From Mucilaginibacter inviolabilis (GTDB lineage Bacteria; Bacteroidota; Bacteroidia; Sphingobacteriales; Sphingobacteriaceae), in assembly GCF_011089895.1 (NCBI RefSeq), contig NZ_JAANAT010000002.1, positions 620,001 through 684,000 of the forward strand: DNA of 64,000 nt, given 5' to 3'. The position numbers and the translations under genes are program-made. The notes beneath the pieces are model-generated. The model had not been told where the DNA came from and made no database searches. It worked only from the letters and a program-made list of their open reading frames with translations. Shown here piece by piece: positions 37,135 through 46,239 of the stretch (within the stretch, counting starts at the first letter, position 1; each line of letters starts with the position of its first letter).

Positions 37135-38301
37135 ATGATTCCAAGAGGTAAAATAGACATCGCTTACACCGATATTTTCGCGGGTATTTATTATTGCATC
37201 GCTGATTTTTTTAAGGTAGGGCGAGATCAGAAGAAATCAGAAAATAAGCACGAGTTTAGCTGTCTTTCTGTACGTACCGGGTTCGATCTGGTTTTAAGCG
37301 CATTAAATTTTCCGGCTGGTAGCGAAATACTGGTTACCGATATTAACATTCCGGATATGTTTAATATTATAGCAGCTCATCAATTAATAGCAGTGCCTTT
37401 ACGCGTTAACCGGCAGTCCTTGAATATTAATGTTCAACAATTAGCAGAAGCTATCACTCCAAATACCAAAGCTATATTGGTTACTCATTTGTTTGGAGGC
37501 ATTATGGATACAGATGAAATAATAGCTATAGCGAAAAATAATAACCTGACGCTTATTGAGGATTGTGCTCAGGCCTATGTTGGCGATGTATATAAAGGCA
37601 ACAGCCAGAGCGATGTGGTCATGTTTAGTTTTGGGTTAATTAAAACCAACACCTCGCTAACAGGGGCATTCCTTCGGATAAATAATGACACTGTTTATCA
37701 TGATGTAATTGAGCTTAGCCTGGATTACCCGGTACAGTCCAGGATCATTTTTTTTAAAAAACTATGGAAAGTTGTGTTCATGAAATTGCTCACCACAAAA
37801 GTTATTTATACGTTGTTCTATAAAATTTGTGTGAAGAAAGGAAAGGATATTGACCAGGTACTTTCAGGGTTTACCAGGGGTTTTCCGGGTCAGAATATTA
37901 TCCAAAAAATCAGGTATAGGCCGTGCGTACCAAATCTGAATTTACTTGCCAGAAGATTAAAGAATTTCAAGTCAGATGCTATTGATAAAAGGAAAAAGTT
38001 CGCGACTGATATTTTAAAAGATGTCCTTGCTGATATGCAGATCGGTAATTTAAATAAGCGCCATTCTTATTGGGTATTGCCCATACAAGTAAATGACCCC
38101 GATAAATTGATCAATCATCTCAGGTCAAATGGTTTCGATGCTACACAAAAGGCATCAAGTTTAATAAAGCTTGCTTCGGGAATGATAGACAAGAATGATC
38201 TTTTATTGGATAACCTTGTTTATTTACCCATGTATGTGAACATGAAGAACAGCGATCGAGTTAAACTAGCGGGCTTATTAAAAGATAGTATCATGCTGTA
38301 A
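37135..38301 (+). CDS. DegT/DnrJ/EryC1/StrS-type aminotransferase, divergent
   Basis: This 388-residue PLP-fold protein is similar to sugar aminotransferases. Landmarks: SVRTGFDLVLSAL, TDINIPDMFNIIAAH, VTHLFGGIMDTDEI, IEDCAQAYVGD and the Schiff-base lysine region MFSFGLIKTNTSLTG with K170. The usual SFHxTK motif reads SFGLIK here. The gene stands alone, not next to nucleotide-sugar genes, so its substrate is open. It is likely a PLP enzyme because the Asp and Lys are kept. Confidence 0.8.
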   Translation: MIPRGKIDIAYTDIFAGIYYCIADFFKVGRDQKKSENKHEFSCLSVRTGFDLVLSALNFPAGSEILVTDINIPDMFNIIAAHQLIAVPLRVNRQSLNINVQQLAEAITPNTKAILVTHLFGGIMDTDEIIAIAKNNNLTLIEDCAQAYVGDVYKGNSQSDVVMFSFGLIKTNTSLTGAFLRINNDTVYHDVIELSLDYPVQSRIIFFKKLWKVVFMKLLTTKVIYTLFYKICVKKGKDIDQVLSGFTRGFPGQNIIQKIRYRPCVPNLNLLARRLKNFKSDAIDKRKKFATDILKDVLADMQIGNLNKRHSYWVLPIQVNDPDKLINHLRSNGFDATQKASSLIKLASGMIDKNDLLLDNLVYLPMYVNMKNSDRVKLAGLLKDSIML

Positions 38302-38312
38302 TAAAAATAACA

Positions 38313-38397
38313 TTGTCGTTCCGAGCGTAGCGAAGAATCTATTCTGCAGATATTTATTGCCAAGAATAGATTCTTTGTTCCTCAGAATAACAAACAA
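38313..38397. repeat. dispersed inverted element, GTCGTTCCGAGC type
   Basis: TGTCGTTCCGAGCGTAGCGAAGAATCTATTCT on the left (written here in two parts: GTCGTTCCGAGCGTAGC and GAAGAATCTATTCT) pairs with AGAATAGATTCTT and TCAGAATAAC on the right. It relates to the element at 26941. It sits between convergent genes. Confidence 0.6.
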
Positions 38398-38402
38398 ATA
38401 TT

Positions 38403-39356
38403 TTATCCCAACACACTCTCTACCCAAGCTTTACCCCAGTTATCGAGCTCGTCGGCAGTCCATAAGGTTGGATAAAATATGCGTTTCTGAAAACGGGGAG
38501 GCAGGTATTTTTGCCAGTTGGTGCCGCCGGTTGCTTTGATCTCCTCGGGCTCACGGTTCAGGTATCTTACAGCCGATTTATAGTGCGATAATGGCCAGTT
38601 GATATTCACATTCACATCCAGCTGTTTCAACTCCAGTTTCAGCTCCGGTGTTAATTGCCCGGCGACTTCAAATTGGCGGGCCAGTGCGTTGAAATTATGA
38701 TTGACGCTGGCTTTACCCAGCTCAATAAATGTTTTGGAATATTTTTTCTCAAATTGTTTAAGCGTGAGTGTTTTTTTGCCGGTGGATAATTCAGTTGCGC
38801 CAAATTTCCAGTACAGGTATTCAAACTGGTCCTCAATAGAGGCATTACTCAGCTCCTGGCGTTTATCCTTGTCAACCAGGTTAATAAAATCAGTAGCATA
38901 TATCTCGATCATCCGGTATTGGCCCGACTGAAATCCGCTGGCCGGTAGTAATGACATCCGGAATTGCAGGAACTGCTCCTTCTCCATCCCGTCAACCATG
39001 ATCTCGAACGATTGGGTCAAGGCGCCGAAATACCGGTTGATGCGTTTTAGCCGTGCGGTAAAAAATTCCACCGTAAGTGGTTGTGCTTCGGCAATTTGCC
39101 GGCACTCATGCAGCGCCAGTTTAAAATATAGCTCGGTGATCTGGTGATACATGATGAATATCTCCTCGTCGGGGAATGGTGTTTTAGGGCTCTGCAGGCT
39201 CAGGAGTGTATCCAGGTGGATATAGTCCCAGTAGGTTAAAAAATCGGCATGCAGCAAGCCGTCAAGGTAGGAGGTCATATCCTGCCCCATGGCTTCATAT
39301 TTTTCCTGCAAACGTGCCAGGCGATCTTCAATTTCAGGATGGAAATGCATCATCAA
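38403..39356 (-). CDS. kynA: tryptophan 2,3-dioxygenase family protein
   Basis: This 317-residue haem enzyme would open the tryptophan indole ring to N-formylkynurenine. Family landmarks: MYHQITELYFKLALHE, with H71 at the substrate-base position, and LLPASGFQSGQYRMIE. H258 in SHYKSAVRYL fits the proximal haem ligand, and ATGGTNWQKYLPP follows. Homologues in Sphingobacteriaceae carry similar sequences. Other kynurenine-pathway genes are not in this window, so the pathway cannot be confirmed here. Confidence 0.85.
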   Translation of the reverse strand: MMMHFHPEIEDRLARLQEKYEAMGQDMTSYLDGLLHADFLTYWDYIHLDTLLSLQSPKTPFPDEEIFIMYHQITELYFKLALHECRQIAEAQPLTVEFFTARLKRINRYFGALTQSFEIMVDGMEKEQFLQFRMSLLPASGFQSGQYRMIEIYATDFINLVDKDKRQELSNASIEDQFEYLYWKFGATELSTGKKTLTLKQFEKKYSKTFIELGKASVNHNFNALARQFEVAGQLTPELKLELKQLDVNVNINWPLSHYKSAVRYLNREPEEIKATGGTNWQKYLPPRFQKRIFYPTLWTADELDNWGKAWVESVLG

Positions 39357-39441
39357 AGGTAATAAAAATGAGATATCACCAAATTGATGTGATATCTGTA
39401 AAAAACGGAAACATTTTTAAAATGTAAATGTCTTTATAGAT

Positions 39442-39551
39442 GTCTGAGCCGGAATTTATCGAATTTAGGAATTGTCAGAATTAATTTTCAATTCTGAATG
39501 CAGATATAAAAATTTATCTAATTCTTTAATTCGATAAATTCCGGTTCAGAC
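39442..39551. repeat. 24-bp inverted repeat in the stress-protein upstream region
   Basis: Left arm 39442-39465 (GTCTGAGCCGGAATTTATCG...) and right arm 39528-39551 are complementary except for one base. The 62-bp loop has smaller AATTCTGA palindromes. The right arm ends 18 bp before the universal stress protein ATG. The end word AATTCnGGTTCAGACAAA recurs at 43656-43674, upstream of the arginase-fold gene. Confidence 0.75.
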
Positions 39552-39569
39552 AAACTAACAACAAACTTC

Positions 39570-40040
39570 ATGAAGATCAGTAAAATACTTATAGGTATCG
39601 ATGACAGCGCTTACGCGCGCAATGCCGCTGCATATGGTTTTGATATGGCCCGCGATTATAAAGCCGCTGTAGGGCTGGTGCATATTATCGAACCCATGGT
39701 AATTCCTTCAACGCCGGCAGATAATGTAACCGGGATACCTATGGATAGCACATTCGGTATTCAGGAGGTGGAGTTAAGCGAGGTGCAAACTAATCAGACA
39801 GAAGCGCTTATAAACAGCACCATTAAAGAGTTTGGAGACGGATTGGAGATTACTGCCTTTAAACAATACGGCTTCCGTGCCGAAGGGATAATTGATTGCT
39901 GCAAAGAGTTTAATGCCGATATGATTGTAATTGGTACGCACAAACGCTCAGGTATCGATCGTCTGCTTATCGGTAGCGTAGCCGAACATGTGGTACGCCA
40001 TTCTGCAGTTCCCGTGCTGGTGGTACCGTTTGCGGAATAG
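39570..40040 (+). CDS. universal stress protein UspA family
   Basis: This 156-residue single-domain protein has KILIGIDDSAYARNAA at the start. It carries the ATP-binding loop IGTHKRSGIDRLLIGSVAEHVV, a G-x2-G-x9-G(S/T) type pattern, and ends VPVLVV. Such proteins bind ATP and modulate survival under stress. The 24-bp inverted repeat immediately upstream may influence expression. Confidence 0.93.
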   Translation: MKISKILIGIDDSAYARNAAAYGFDMARDYKAAVGLVHIIEPMVIPSTPADNVTGIPMDSTFGIQEVELSEVQTNQTEALINSTIKEFGDGLEITAFKQYGFRAEGIIDCCKEFNADMIVIGTHKRSGIDRLLIGSVAEHVVRHSAVPVLVVPFAE

Positions 40041-40101
40041 TTTTAATGTTTTACGTGTTTTGATCTTAAAATGTAAAACTTACTACGTATAACGTAAAAC
40101 C

Positions 40102-41391
40102 CTAATACAGTAATCTGAACTTAATAGTATGTTCAATAGCTTTTAGCTCGTTGAGTACCTGCGGATCATATCCCGTATTAACATCGGTAATTACATAGCC
40201 TATCTGGGCATTGGTCACCAAAAACTCACCTACTATATTGATGTTGTGGCTGGCAAATACCTCGTTGATCTTGGCCAGTATACCGGGTATATTTTTGTGG
40301 ATGTGTATTAACCGGTGGGCATTACTTACACGAGGCGGCTGCAGATCGGGGAAGTTGCAGCTGGTATGTGTTTTACCCTCGTTCATAAAGGCCATTACCC
40401 GGCGGGGTATAAAATCGTTATTGTGCGGATTATGCTTCGGATCGTCAAATATGATGATGCCACTTTCGGTGGCCGCGTCGGCTAGTTTACGGTTACATTT
40501 GCCAAAAATACCGATAACTTTTAATCTGCCTGCATTTTGTACCTGCTCAGGACTAGGCTGATTGGCTTCATCGCAAAACAAAACACCGGCTTCTTCCAGG
40601 TATTTTTCTTCGATGCTTTCGCGGTGACGCAGGTTATAACCTTCCTTTTTCATCTGGGCCAGCGCGTCATCATCCACATTGCCTACAATGAGACATTTGA
40701 TGCGGTTTTTAGGGTACGATATGGCGCGTGGCAGTTTATTGAGATATAAAAACTCGTCGAAACTGGGGGTTATATGATCGGCTTTTTCGGCTACTGATTT
40801 GCGTTCGATGTTTTCGGTAAAGGCGAAGAATTTTTTGATCATGCCCGATTCCTTGAGCTGAAAATCGGAATAACCGTCGCCAATACCATAAATATCACCT
40901 GGCAGTTGCAGTTCTTTCAGTAATTTAACCTTGCCACCTTCCTGTGAAAGCGGGTTTTCCCGATCGTAACCGATGATTTTGCCTTGTTCGTCAAATACAA
41001 AAGTATTGGCGTAGATGTTTTCTTTTTTGATATGGTATTCGGTAACTACCGGGGTAATAAATTCTTTGAATCCACCGGATACGATGAGTACTTCATCCTG
41101 GTGGTTTTTAAAAAATATGGTATTGCGCGAAAAAGAAGTGGATACTTTTTTCTTGAGATGACTGATGAGCTGCTTTAAATGATCGCGGTTGGCCTCTAAC
41201 AGTTTAACCCGGTTTTCCAGACTCTGGGTGAAGGATAACCGGCCTTCCATCGAAGCGTTGGTTAGGTCTTCTATCTGCTGATAGATAGCTTCCCGGTTGG
41301 GGTGGTTTTTGAGAGAAATGCGGGCCAGTTCGTCAAGGGCCTCTACCTGTGTAAACGTGCTGTCGAAATCAATAATAAAGTACTGCTCCAT
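40102..41391 (-). CDS. SerB-like phosphatase fused to a core-deleted SerA with ACT domain
   Basis: Residues 1-215 of this 429-residue protein are a HAD-type phosphoserine phosphatase: DFDST (D8/D10), VSGGF (104-108), K154 and GDGYSD (171-176). Residues about 230-320 align with the N-terminal substrate-binding lobe of phosphoglycerate dehydrogenase (VGNVDDDALAQMKKEGYN, LKVIGIFGKCN). The NAD-binding Rossmann domain is absent. The chain then continues straight into a SerA-type ACT domain (345-429: CNFPDLQPP, LIHIHKNIPGILAKIN, AQIGYVITD). The phosphatase part should be active and the dehydrogenase cannot be. Serine feedback control through ACT is inferred. Confidence 0.85.
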   Translation of the reverse strand: MEQYFIIDFDSTFTQVEALDELARISLKNHPNREAIYQQIEDLTNASMEGRLSFTQSLENRVKLLEANRDHLKQLISHLKKKVSTSFSRNTIFFKNHQDEVLIVSGGFKEFITPVVTEYHIKKENIYANTFVFDEQGKIIGYDRENPLSQEGGKVKLLKELQLPGDIYGIGDGYSDFQLKESGMIKKFFAFTENIERKSVAEKADHITPSFDEFLYLNKLPRAISYPKNRIKCLIVGNVDDDALAQMKKEGYNLRHRESIEEKYLEEAGVLFCDEANQPSPEQVQNAGRLKVIGIFGKCNRKLADAATESGIIIFDDPKHNPHNNDFIPRRVMAFMNEGKTHTSCNFPDLQPPRVSNAHRLIHIHKNIPGILAKINEVFASHNINIVGEFLVTNAQIGYVITDVNTGYDPQVLNELKAIEHTIKFRLLY

Positions 41392-41482
41392 CTTGGGTGC
41401 AAATGTGCGAAATTTTTTGCTGATGAGATGAGGTAATAATATATTGATTCTATAGAATTAATGGAATCTTGGTAATTACAAA

Positions 41483-42475
41483 CTAACGACTCAGCTTTTT
41501 GCCATAATTAATGGAAGGGATCTCAACGTATTTATGCATAAGACCAGAAAGACATATCAGAATAACCAGTAAACAAAAATCTGTTGTGATGTTTAAAACG
41601 AGATGTTGTTCTAAAGTTTCCCGTTTTTGAATAAGATTCCAAAAATAAATACCCAGTGGCACGTGTATCAAATAGAGGGAGTAAGAAACGTCGCCGTATT
41701 TGCTAATGAAGTTGTTTTTTATGGGTTTAAAGTGGTCAATTATAATTAAAACAGCTGTAATAAAACAAGCAATAATGTATGGTTGATTTTGTTTTGTAGT
41801 ATAAAAACCTAATAAGGTGACGGCCAATAAAGCCAGGTTATACCATTTTTGCCCTGATGGATCGTATCTGAATTTGTAAAGAACCATGCCTAAAGTAAAC
41901 AGAGGCCAAAATGCCAAAAAGAAGAGAGGTCCTGATTTTGGTATGGGTAAAAAAACACTTAATAAAGTTATACCAATGATGGCAAGGGTAAAATATTGTT
42001 TTTTTAAAAATGAGCAGGCGCAGGTTACCAGGTAAAAAAATACCTCAAAAGGTAATGTCCAGTAAACCCAGTTAATAGTTGCAACCTTGGTAACAGGGGT
42101 AGTTAGCAAAGCAATGGTAGCGCCAATGGCCGATATGCTCTTAGGTAATATGGCCGCGGAGTTTGTCCCGGTTGATAGTTTAGAAAACAATATGGCCACA
42201 CAAGTAATCATGAGGCTGAACCAATATGGCGGGAATATCCTGAACAAGCGCCTGATTATAAATTCAGCAGGTTTTTTTGCGTGTTGTAAAGCAATTAATA
42301 TACAATAACCACTTACAATAAAAAAAACAGGTACTCCCAAATAGCCGTAGCTACAAATAAGGAGGTACCAATTACCAGCATGCTTTCCTATAGGGTTAAG
42401 ATGGAATATAACTACCCATGAGGCAGCTAATATTCTGAGCAAATCAATTAAATGATTGCGGCTGTTGGGATGCAT
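41483..42475 (-). CDS. acyltransferase family 3 (OafA/YrhL-like)
   Basis: This 330-residue integral membrane O-acyltransferase has about ten transmembrane segments. The N-terminal motif LIDLLRILAASWVVIFHL carries the catalytic histidine of acyltransferase 3 proteins, and FIIRRLFRIFPPYW contributes the conserved arginines. It probably decorates a surface glycan. It is 55 bp downstream of the epimerase start-stop unit on the same strand. Confidence 0.9.
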   Translation of the reverse strand: MHPNSRNHLIDLLRILAASWVVIFHLNPIGKHAGNWYLLICSYGYLGVPVFFIVSGYCILIALQHAKKPAEFIIRRLFRIFPPYWFSLMITCVAILFSKLSTGTNSAAILPKSISAIGATIALLTTPVTKVATINWVYWTLPFEVFFYLVTCACSFLKKQYFTLAIIGITLLSVFLPIPKSGPLFFLAFWPLFTLGMVLYKFRYDPSGQKWYNLALLAVTLLGFYTTKQNQPYIIACFITAVLIIIDHFKPIKNNFISKYGDVSYSLYLIHVPLGIYFWNLIQKRETLEQHLVLNITTDFCLLVILICLSGLMHKYVEIPSINYGKKLSR

Positions 42476-42530
42476 ATAAACTTATAAGCCGTAATATAAA
42501 AAACTATTAGCTTAAACATAAGAAAATGAC

Positions 42531-43496
42531 TTATTTCAATGCTTTGCAAACCTCTGCAATAGTTTCAATCACCGGTTTAAATTCAATACCGATAGCGTCT
42601 TTGATCTTTGAATTATCAAAACTCCGGATCTCAGAAGCAGCCTTAGCAGATGTTTTATCGATAGCTGGGGATCCCCCTGTTAAGGCAGCGATGATTGCTG
42701 AGCCTCGCCAGGCCAGGCCCATCATCCAGGGTTTGGCTAATTTGGCTGGTGGTTTTATGCCGAAATTATGGGCAATTTCGGTGGTCATATTTTGATAAGT
42801 ATAATTTTGGGCGCTGATGATATAGCGTTCCGCGGTAATATCGCTGTTCATGAGGGCTACCATACATTTGGCTACATCTTCCACATCAACAAAACCGCCG
42901 CTGCCGCCGGTATAATATTTAAGTCCTTTTTGTACGGTTTTGAATAATGCGCCCGTACCGGATGTGCCCGCGCTGGCACCTAAAATGAGGGATGGATTAA
43001 CAATTACGGCATCCAGACCTTCGGCAATACCGCGCCATACTTCCATTTCGCTTTCCAGCTTGGATATGGCATAGCCATCATTTTCTGTTGATTGTTCCAG
43101 GTGATGATTTTCGGTAATCAATTCATCCGGTTTAGCAATACCAATAGCGGCTATGGAGCTTACATGAACCATGCGAATGCCGCGTTCGGTGCACAGGTTA
43201 ACCACATTAGCCGTACCTGTAACGTTGGTGTTGATCATGGGCGCTTTATCCGCCTGTTTTAAGGATACCCATGCCGCACAATGATAAACCTGTGTAATGC
43301 CTTCCAGCGCATCAGCAAGGGCAAATATGTCAAGCATATCGGCATCAACCCATTCTATCTGTGTTTGATAAGCTATTAACAGAGCAGGTACCCTGGAATT
43401 GTTCCTTTTTGTGCAACGGATGCGTTGGCCCGTGTTTACCAGCAATTTTGCCAGTTCAGCTCCTAAAAAACCTGTTGCGCCGGTAACTAATATCAT
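42531..43496 (-). CDS. NAD-dependent epimerase/dehydratase
   Basis: This 321-residue extended SDR has the NAD-binding motif TGATGFLG (5-12) and the catalytic YxxxK in DGYAISKLESEM. The C-terminal part resembles dihydroflavonol reductase-like proteins (IVNPSLILGASAG). The ATG at 43496 is the true start; the longer frame from 43631 translates the GTGCAGAT repeat into His/Cys-rich nonsense. Substrate unknown. Confidence 0.9.
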   Translation of the reverse strand: MILVTGATGFLGAELAKLLVNTGQRIRCTKRNNSRVPALLIAYQTQIEWVDADMLDIFALADALEGITQVYHCAAWVSLKQADKAPMINTNVTGTANVVNLCTERGIRMVHVSSIAAIGIAKPDELITENHHLEQSTENDGYAISKLESEMEVWRGIAEGLDAVIVNPSLILGASAGTSGTGALFKTVQKGLKYYTGGSGGFVDVEDVAKCMVALMNSDITAERYIISAQNYTYQNMTTEIAHNFGIKPPAKLAKPWMMGLAWRGSAIIAALTGGSPAIDKTSAKAASEIRSFDNSKIKDAIGIEFKPVIETIAEVCKALK

Positions 43497-43711
43497 ATGT
43501 GCAAATGTGCAGATAGATGTGCAGATGTGCAAATGTGCGGATGTGCAGATGTGATTTCGGATGTGCAGATGTGTAGATATGCAAATGTGCAGATGTGGAA
43601 AATGATTTTCTGGTATATAAATGAACTTCAATTCTGATAATTCATTAATTCTGAAAATTCGGGTTCAGACAAAAAATCTGCACATTTGCACATCTGAAAT
43701 CCGCACATCTG
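43497..43711. repeat. 8-nt phased GTGCARAT repeats with inverted counterpart
   Basis: 43497-43598 holds about ten degenerate copies of GTGCAGAT/GTGCAAAT/GTGCGGAT. 43677-43711 carries the complementary words (CACATTTGCACATCTG, CCGCACATCTG). Together they can form a long hairpin between two divergent genes. A shorter copy of the first half lies at 4269-4306. Confidence 0.85.
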
Positions 43712-43718
43712 TATCATT

Positions 43719-44900
43719 ATGTCCTTAGCTGATTTTTTTACACCCATTGATCTAAAAAAGATCACTCCTAAAAAGGGGTATTATACCAGCCAGCTTGGCG
43801 ATAAAATTGTGCATTATTCTGTCGATTTTCCGGATCTGGAGGAGAAAACCGACCTGGCCATCATTGGTGTTATGGACGATCGTAACGCCACCGATAACCC
43901 TGGCTGCGCCCTTGGCCCGGATTATATCCGCGAAAAGCTTTACCAGCTTTATGAAGGTAGCTACAGCGTAAAAATAGCCGATCTGGGTAATATACGCGCC
44001 GGAGCCACGGTTACCGATACCTATTTCGCGCTTAAAACCGTAGTGGCCGAGCTCATCAAAAAGGATATTATTCCCATCATATTAGGCGGCGGTCAGGATT
44101 TAACTTATGCGCAATACCTGGGTTATGAAGACCTGGAGCAAAAGGTTGACTTGGTAGTGATCGACTCGCACTTTGACCTTGACGAAGACGACATGCAGGG
44201 TGGTATTGAAACCACTTCCACCTCATATCTTAATAAAATATTTTTACACGAGCCCAATTTCCTGTTCAATTTCAGTAACCTGGGCTTTCAAACTTACTTT
44301 GTAAGCCAGGAGAGCCTGCGGGTGATGGATAAGCTTTATTTTGATGTACATCGCCTGGGCGAGCTAACGGGTAATGTGGCGGTAACGGAACCGGCCATCC
44401 GGAATGCCAGCATGATCAGTTTTGATGTGGGAGCTATTCGATCAGCCGATGCCATGGGGAATGCCAATGCTACACCAAACGGTTTTTATGGCGAAGAAGC
44501 CTGCCAGCTTTGCCGCTATGCGGGTTTTAATGATAAGTTAACTTCTATAGGGTTTTATGAATTTAACCCTGCTTATGATAGCAACGGGCAAACCGCTACG
44601 CAGCTGGCACAAATGATCTGGTATTTTATTGAAGGGGTTTATAATCGTAAACGCGATTTTCCGCTTAACCCGAAAAGCCAGTACCTCATTTATAAAACCA
44701 GCTTAAAACACGAAGATCAGGAAGTGGTATTTGTGAAAAGCAAAAAATCCGACAGGTGGTGGATGCAGGTTCCATACCCTACAGGCGGATCAAGGAATGA
44801 ACGTTTTCACCTGGTGCCCTGCAGCTATGCCGATTATAAAATGGCGGCTTCTGGAGAATTACCCGATCTTTGGTGGCGTACTTATCAAAAATTAAATTAG
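43719..44900 (+). CDS. arginase-fold protein (formimidoylglutamase-like) lacking two metal ligands
   Basis: This 393-residue protein has the ureohydrolase fold. Of the six metal ligands of arginase, four are present (D149, H151, D153 in IDSHFD; D236 in SFDV). The histidine of GGDH is Q126 (GGGQD), and the second aspartate of SFDVD is G238. Each manganese site loses one ligand. Homologues in Bacteroidota are often annotated formimidoylglutamase (HutG), but no hut genes are adjacent. It may be a weakened enzyme, use a different metal arrangement, or have a new role. Confidence 0.8.
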   Translation: MSLADFFTPIDLKKITPKKGYYTSQLGDKIVHYSVDFPDLEEKTDLAIIGVMDDRNATDNPGCALGPDYIREKLYQLYEGSYSVKIADLGNIRAGATVTDTYFALKTVVAELIKKDIIPIILGGGQDLTYAQYLGYEDLEQKVDLVVIDSHFDLDEDDMQGGIETTSTSYLNKIFLHEPNFLFNFSNLGFQTYFVSQESLRVMDKLYFDVHRLGELTGNVAVTEPAIRNASMISFDVGAIRSADAMGNANATPNGFYGEEACQLCRYAGFNDKLTSIGFYEFNPAYDSNGQTATQLAQMIWYFIEGVYNRKRDFPLNPKSQYLIYKTSLKHEDQEVVFVKSKKSDRWWMQVPYPTGGSRNERFHLVPCSYADYKMAASGELPDLWWRTYQKLN

Positions 44901-44958
44901 TTAATTATAATTCAACCGGCATTCTTGCGTTATGAATGCTTATAGTTTTGATACTCTG

Positions 44959-46131
44959 ATGAAGAAATTGATTTTCACTGTGGCAGCTATGTTGCCCATA
45001 ATGGCATTTGCCCAAACTTCTGACACTTTTACTATTAACGGTAAAGTAGGCGCTATTGGCGCACCAGCCAAAGTGTACCTCATATATCAGTTGGGCTCTA
45101 ATAACGTGGTCGATTCATCAAGCGTAACTGCCGGTAGTTATAGTTTTAAAGGCTCCATATTAAACCCGGTGAATGCAACCCTGGCCCTGGATTATAAAGG
45201 TATTGGGCTAAACAAATTTATTCAGCAGAACTATCCCGATGGCGGTCCGTCAAACACTGCAGATGATCTGAATCTTTTTTTAGAAAAAGGGACTATAACC
45301 GTTAATAGTAAAGATTCGCTTTCCAAATCCCTTATTTCGGGTTCGGTTTTAAATGACGATAACCGCAGGCTTACCGGGCAACTGGCCGCTATCAATAAAA
45401 AAGCGCAGGCGCTGATGGCCGAAGCAAAAGCAGCTACCCCTGATCAGCAAAAAGCTCCTGATTTTCAAAGCCGTATGCAGGCTCGTTATAAAAATATACA
45501 GGCCGAGCAAAAGGCGGTACTCAAGAATTTTATTACCAATAATCCTAATAGTTACCTGAGCTTGCTGGCTATTAACTCCGTAGCCGGTCCGGCACCTGAT
45601 CCATCTGAAATTGAACCCTTATTTAATGGCTTGTCCCAGGGCTTAAAAGATTCAGAAAGCGGCAAGAACTTAAAACATGGTATCGATGCCCTAAAGGTTA
45701 CTGCCATAGGTGCCTTGGCGCCAGATTTTATCCAGAACGATGTAAATGGCACGCCGGTTAAGTTGTCATCTTTCCGGGGCAAATATGTATTGATAGATTT
45801 CTGGGCTTCCTGGTGCGGCCCGTGCAGGCAGGAAAACCCGAACGTGGTACGTAACTACAATAAATACAAAACCAAAAACTTTACGGTATTGGGCGTGTCG
45901 CTGGATAAACCGGAAGGTAAATCGGCCTGGCTGGCTGCTATAAAAAGCGACGGACTGGAATGGACACAGGTATCCGACCTTAAATTCTGGAACAACGAGG
46001 TTGCAGCGCTTTATCAGGTAAGTTCTATCCCACAAAACTTCCTGATAGGTCCGGATGGCAAGATCATCGCTAAAAACCTGCGCGGTGAAGATCTGGATGC
46101 TAAACTGCAAGAGCTGTTTGGGAAGATATAA
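44959..46131 (+). CDS. TlpA/DUF4369 thioredoxin-like protein, copy 1
   Basis: This 390-residue exported protein has a signal peptide ending FAQ (about residue 19) and a DUF4369 domain (about 23-120). An Ala/Lys/Gln-rich helical linker (about 130-195) leads to a C-terminal thioredoxin/AhpC-TSA domain with WASWCGPC (C286, C289). It probably reduces disulfides in periplasmic proteins or cytochromes. ATG 44959 is preferred over 44932. The next gene is a paralogue. Confidence 0.9.
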   Translation: MKKLIFTVAAMLPIMAFAQTSDTFTINGKVGAIGAPAKVYLIYQLGSNNVVDSSSVTAGSYSFKGSILNPVNATLALDYKGIGLNKFIQQNYPDGGPSNTADDLNLFLEKGTITVNSKDSLSKSLISGSVLNDDNRRLTGQLAAINKKAQALMAEAKAATPDQQKAPDFQSRMQARYKNIQAEQKAVLKNFITNNPNSYLSLLAINSVAGPAPDPSEIEPLFNGLSQGLKDSESGKNLKHGIDALKVTAIGALAPDFIQNDVNGTPVKLSSFRGKYVLIDFWASWCGPCRQENPNVVRNYNKYKTKNFTVLGVSLDKPEGKSAWLAAIKSDGLEWTQVSDLKFWNNEVAALYQVSSIPQNFLIGPDGKIIAKNLRGEDLDAKLQELFGKI

Positions 46132-46239
46132 TTTGATAGGTGGCTGAATAAGTGGGGTATTTTGGTAACAAATCAGTTACCTGCTTAAAAATAATTAGTA
46201 GACTACTAGTTTAATAGACTATTTTTTTATATTGCGTTT

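Noticed and set aside
40041..40101. GTTTTACGT/ACGTAAAAC inverted words between the stress protein and the SerB fusion
   Set aside because: The stem is broken and the loop long; too weak to call a terminator.
43497..43631. N-terminal extension of the epimerase rich in His, Cys, Ile and Thr
   Set aside because: It is translation of the GTGCARAT repeat; the family N-terminus begins at ATG 43496.
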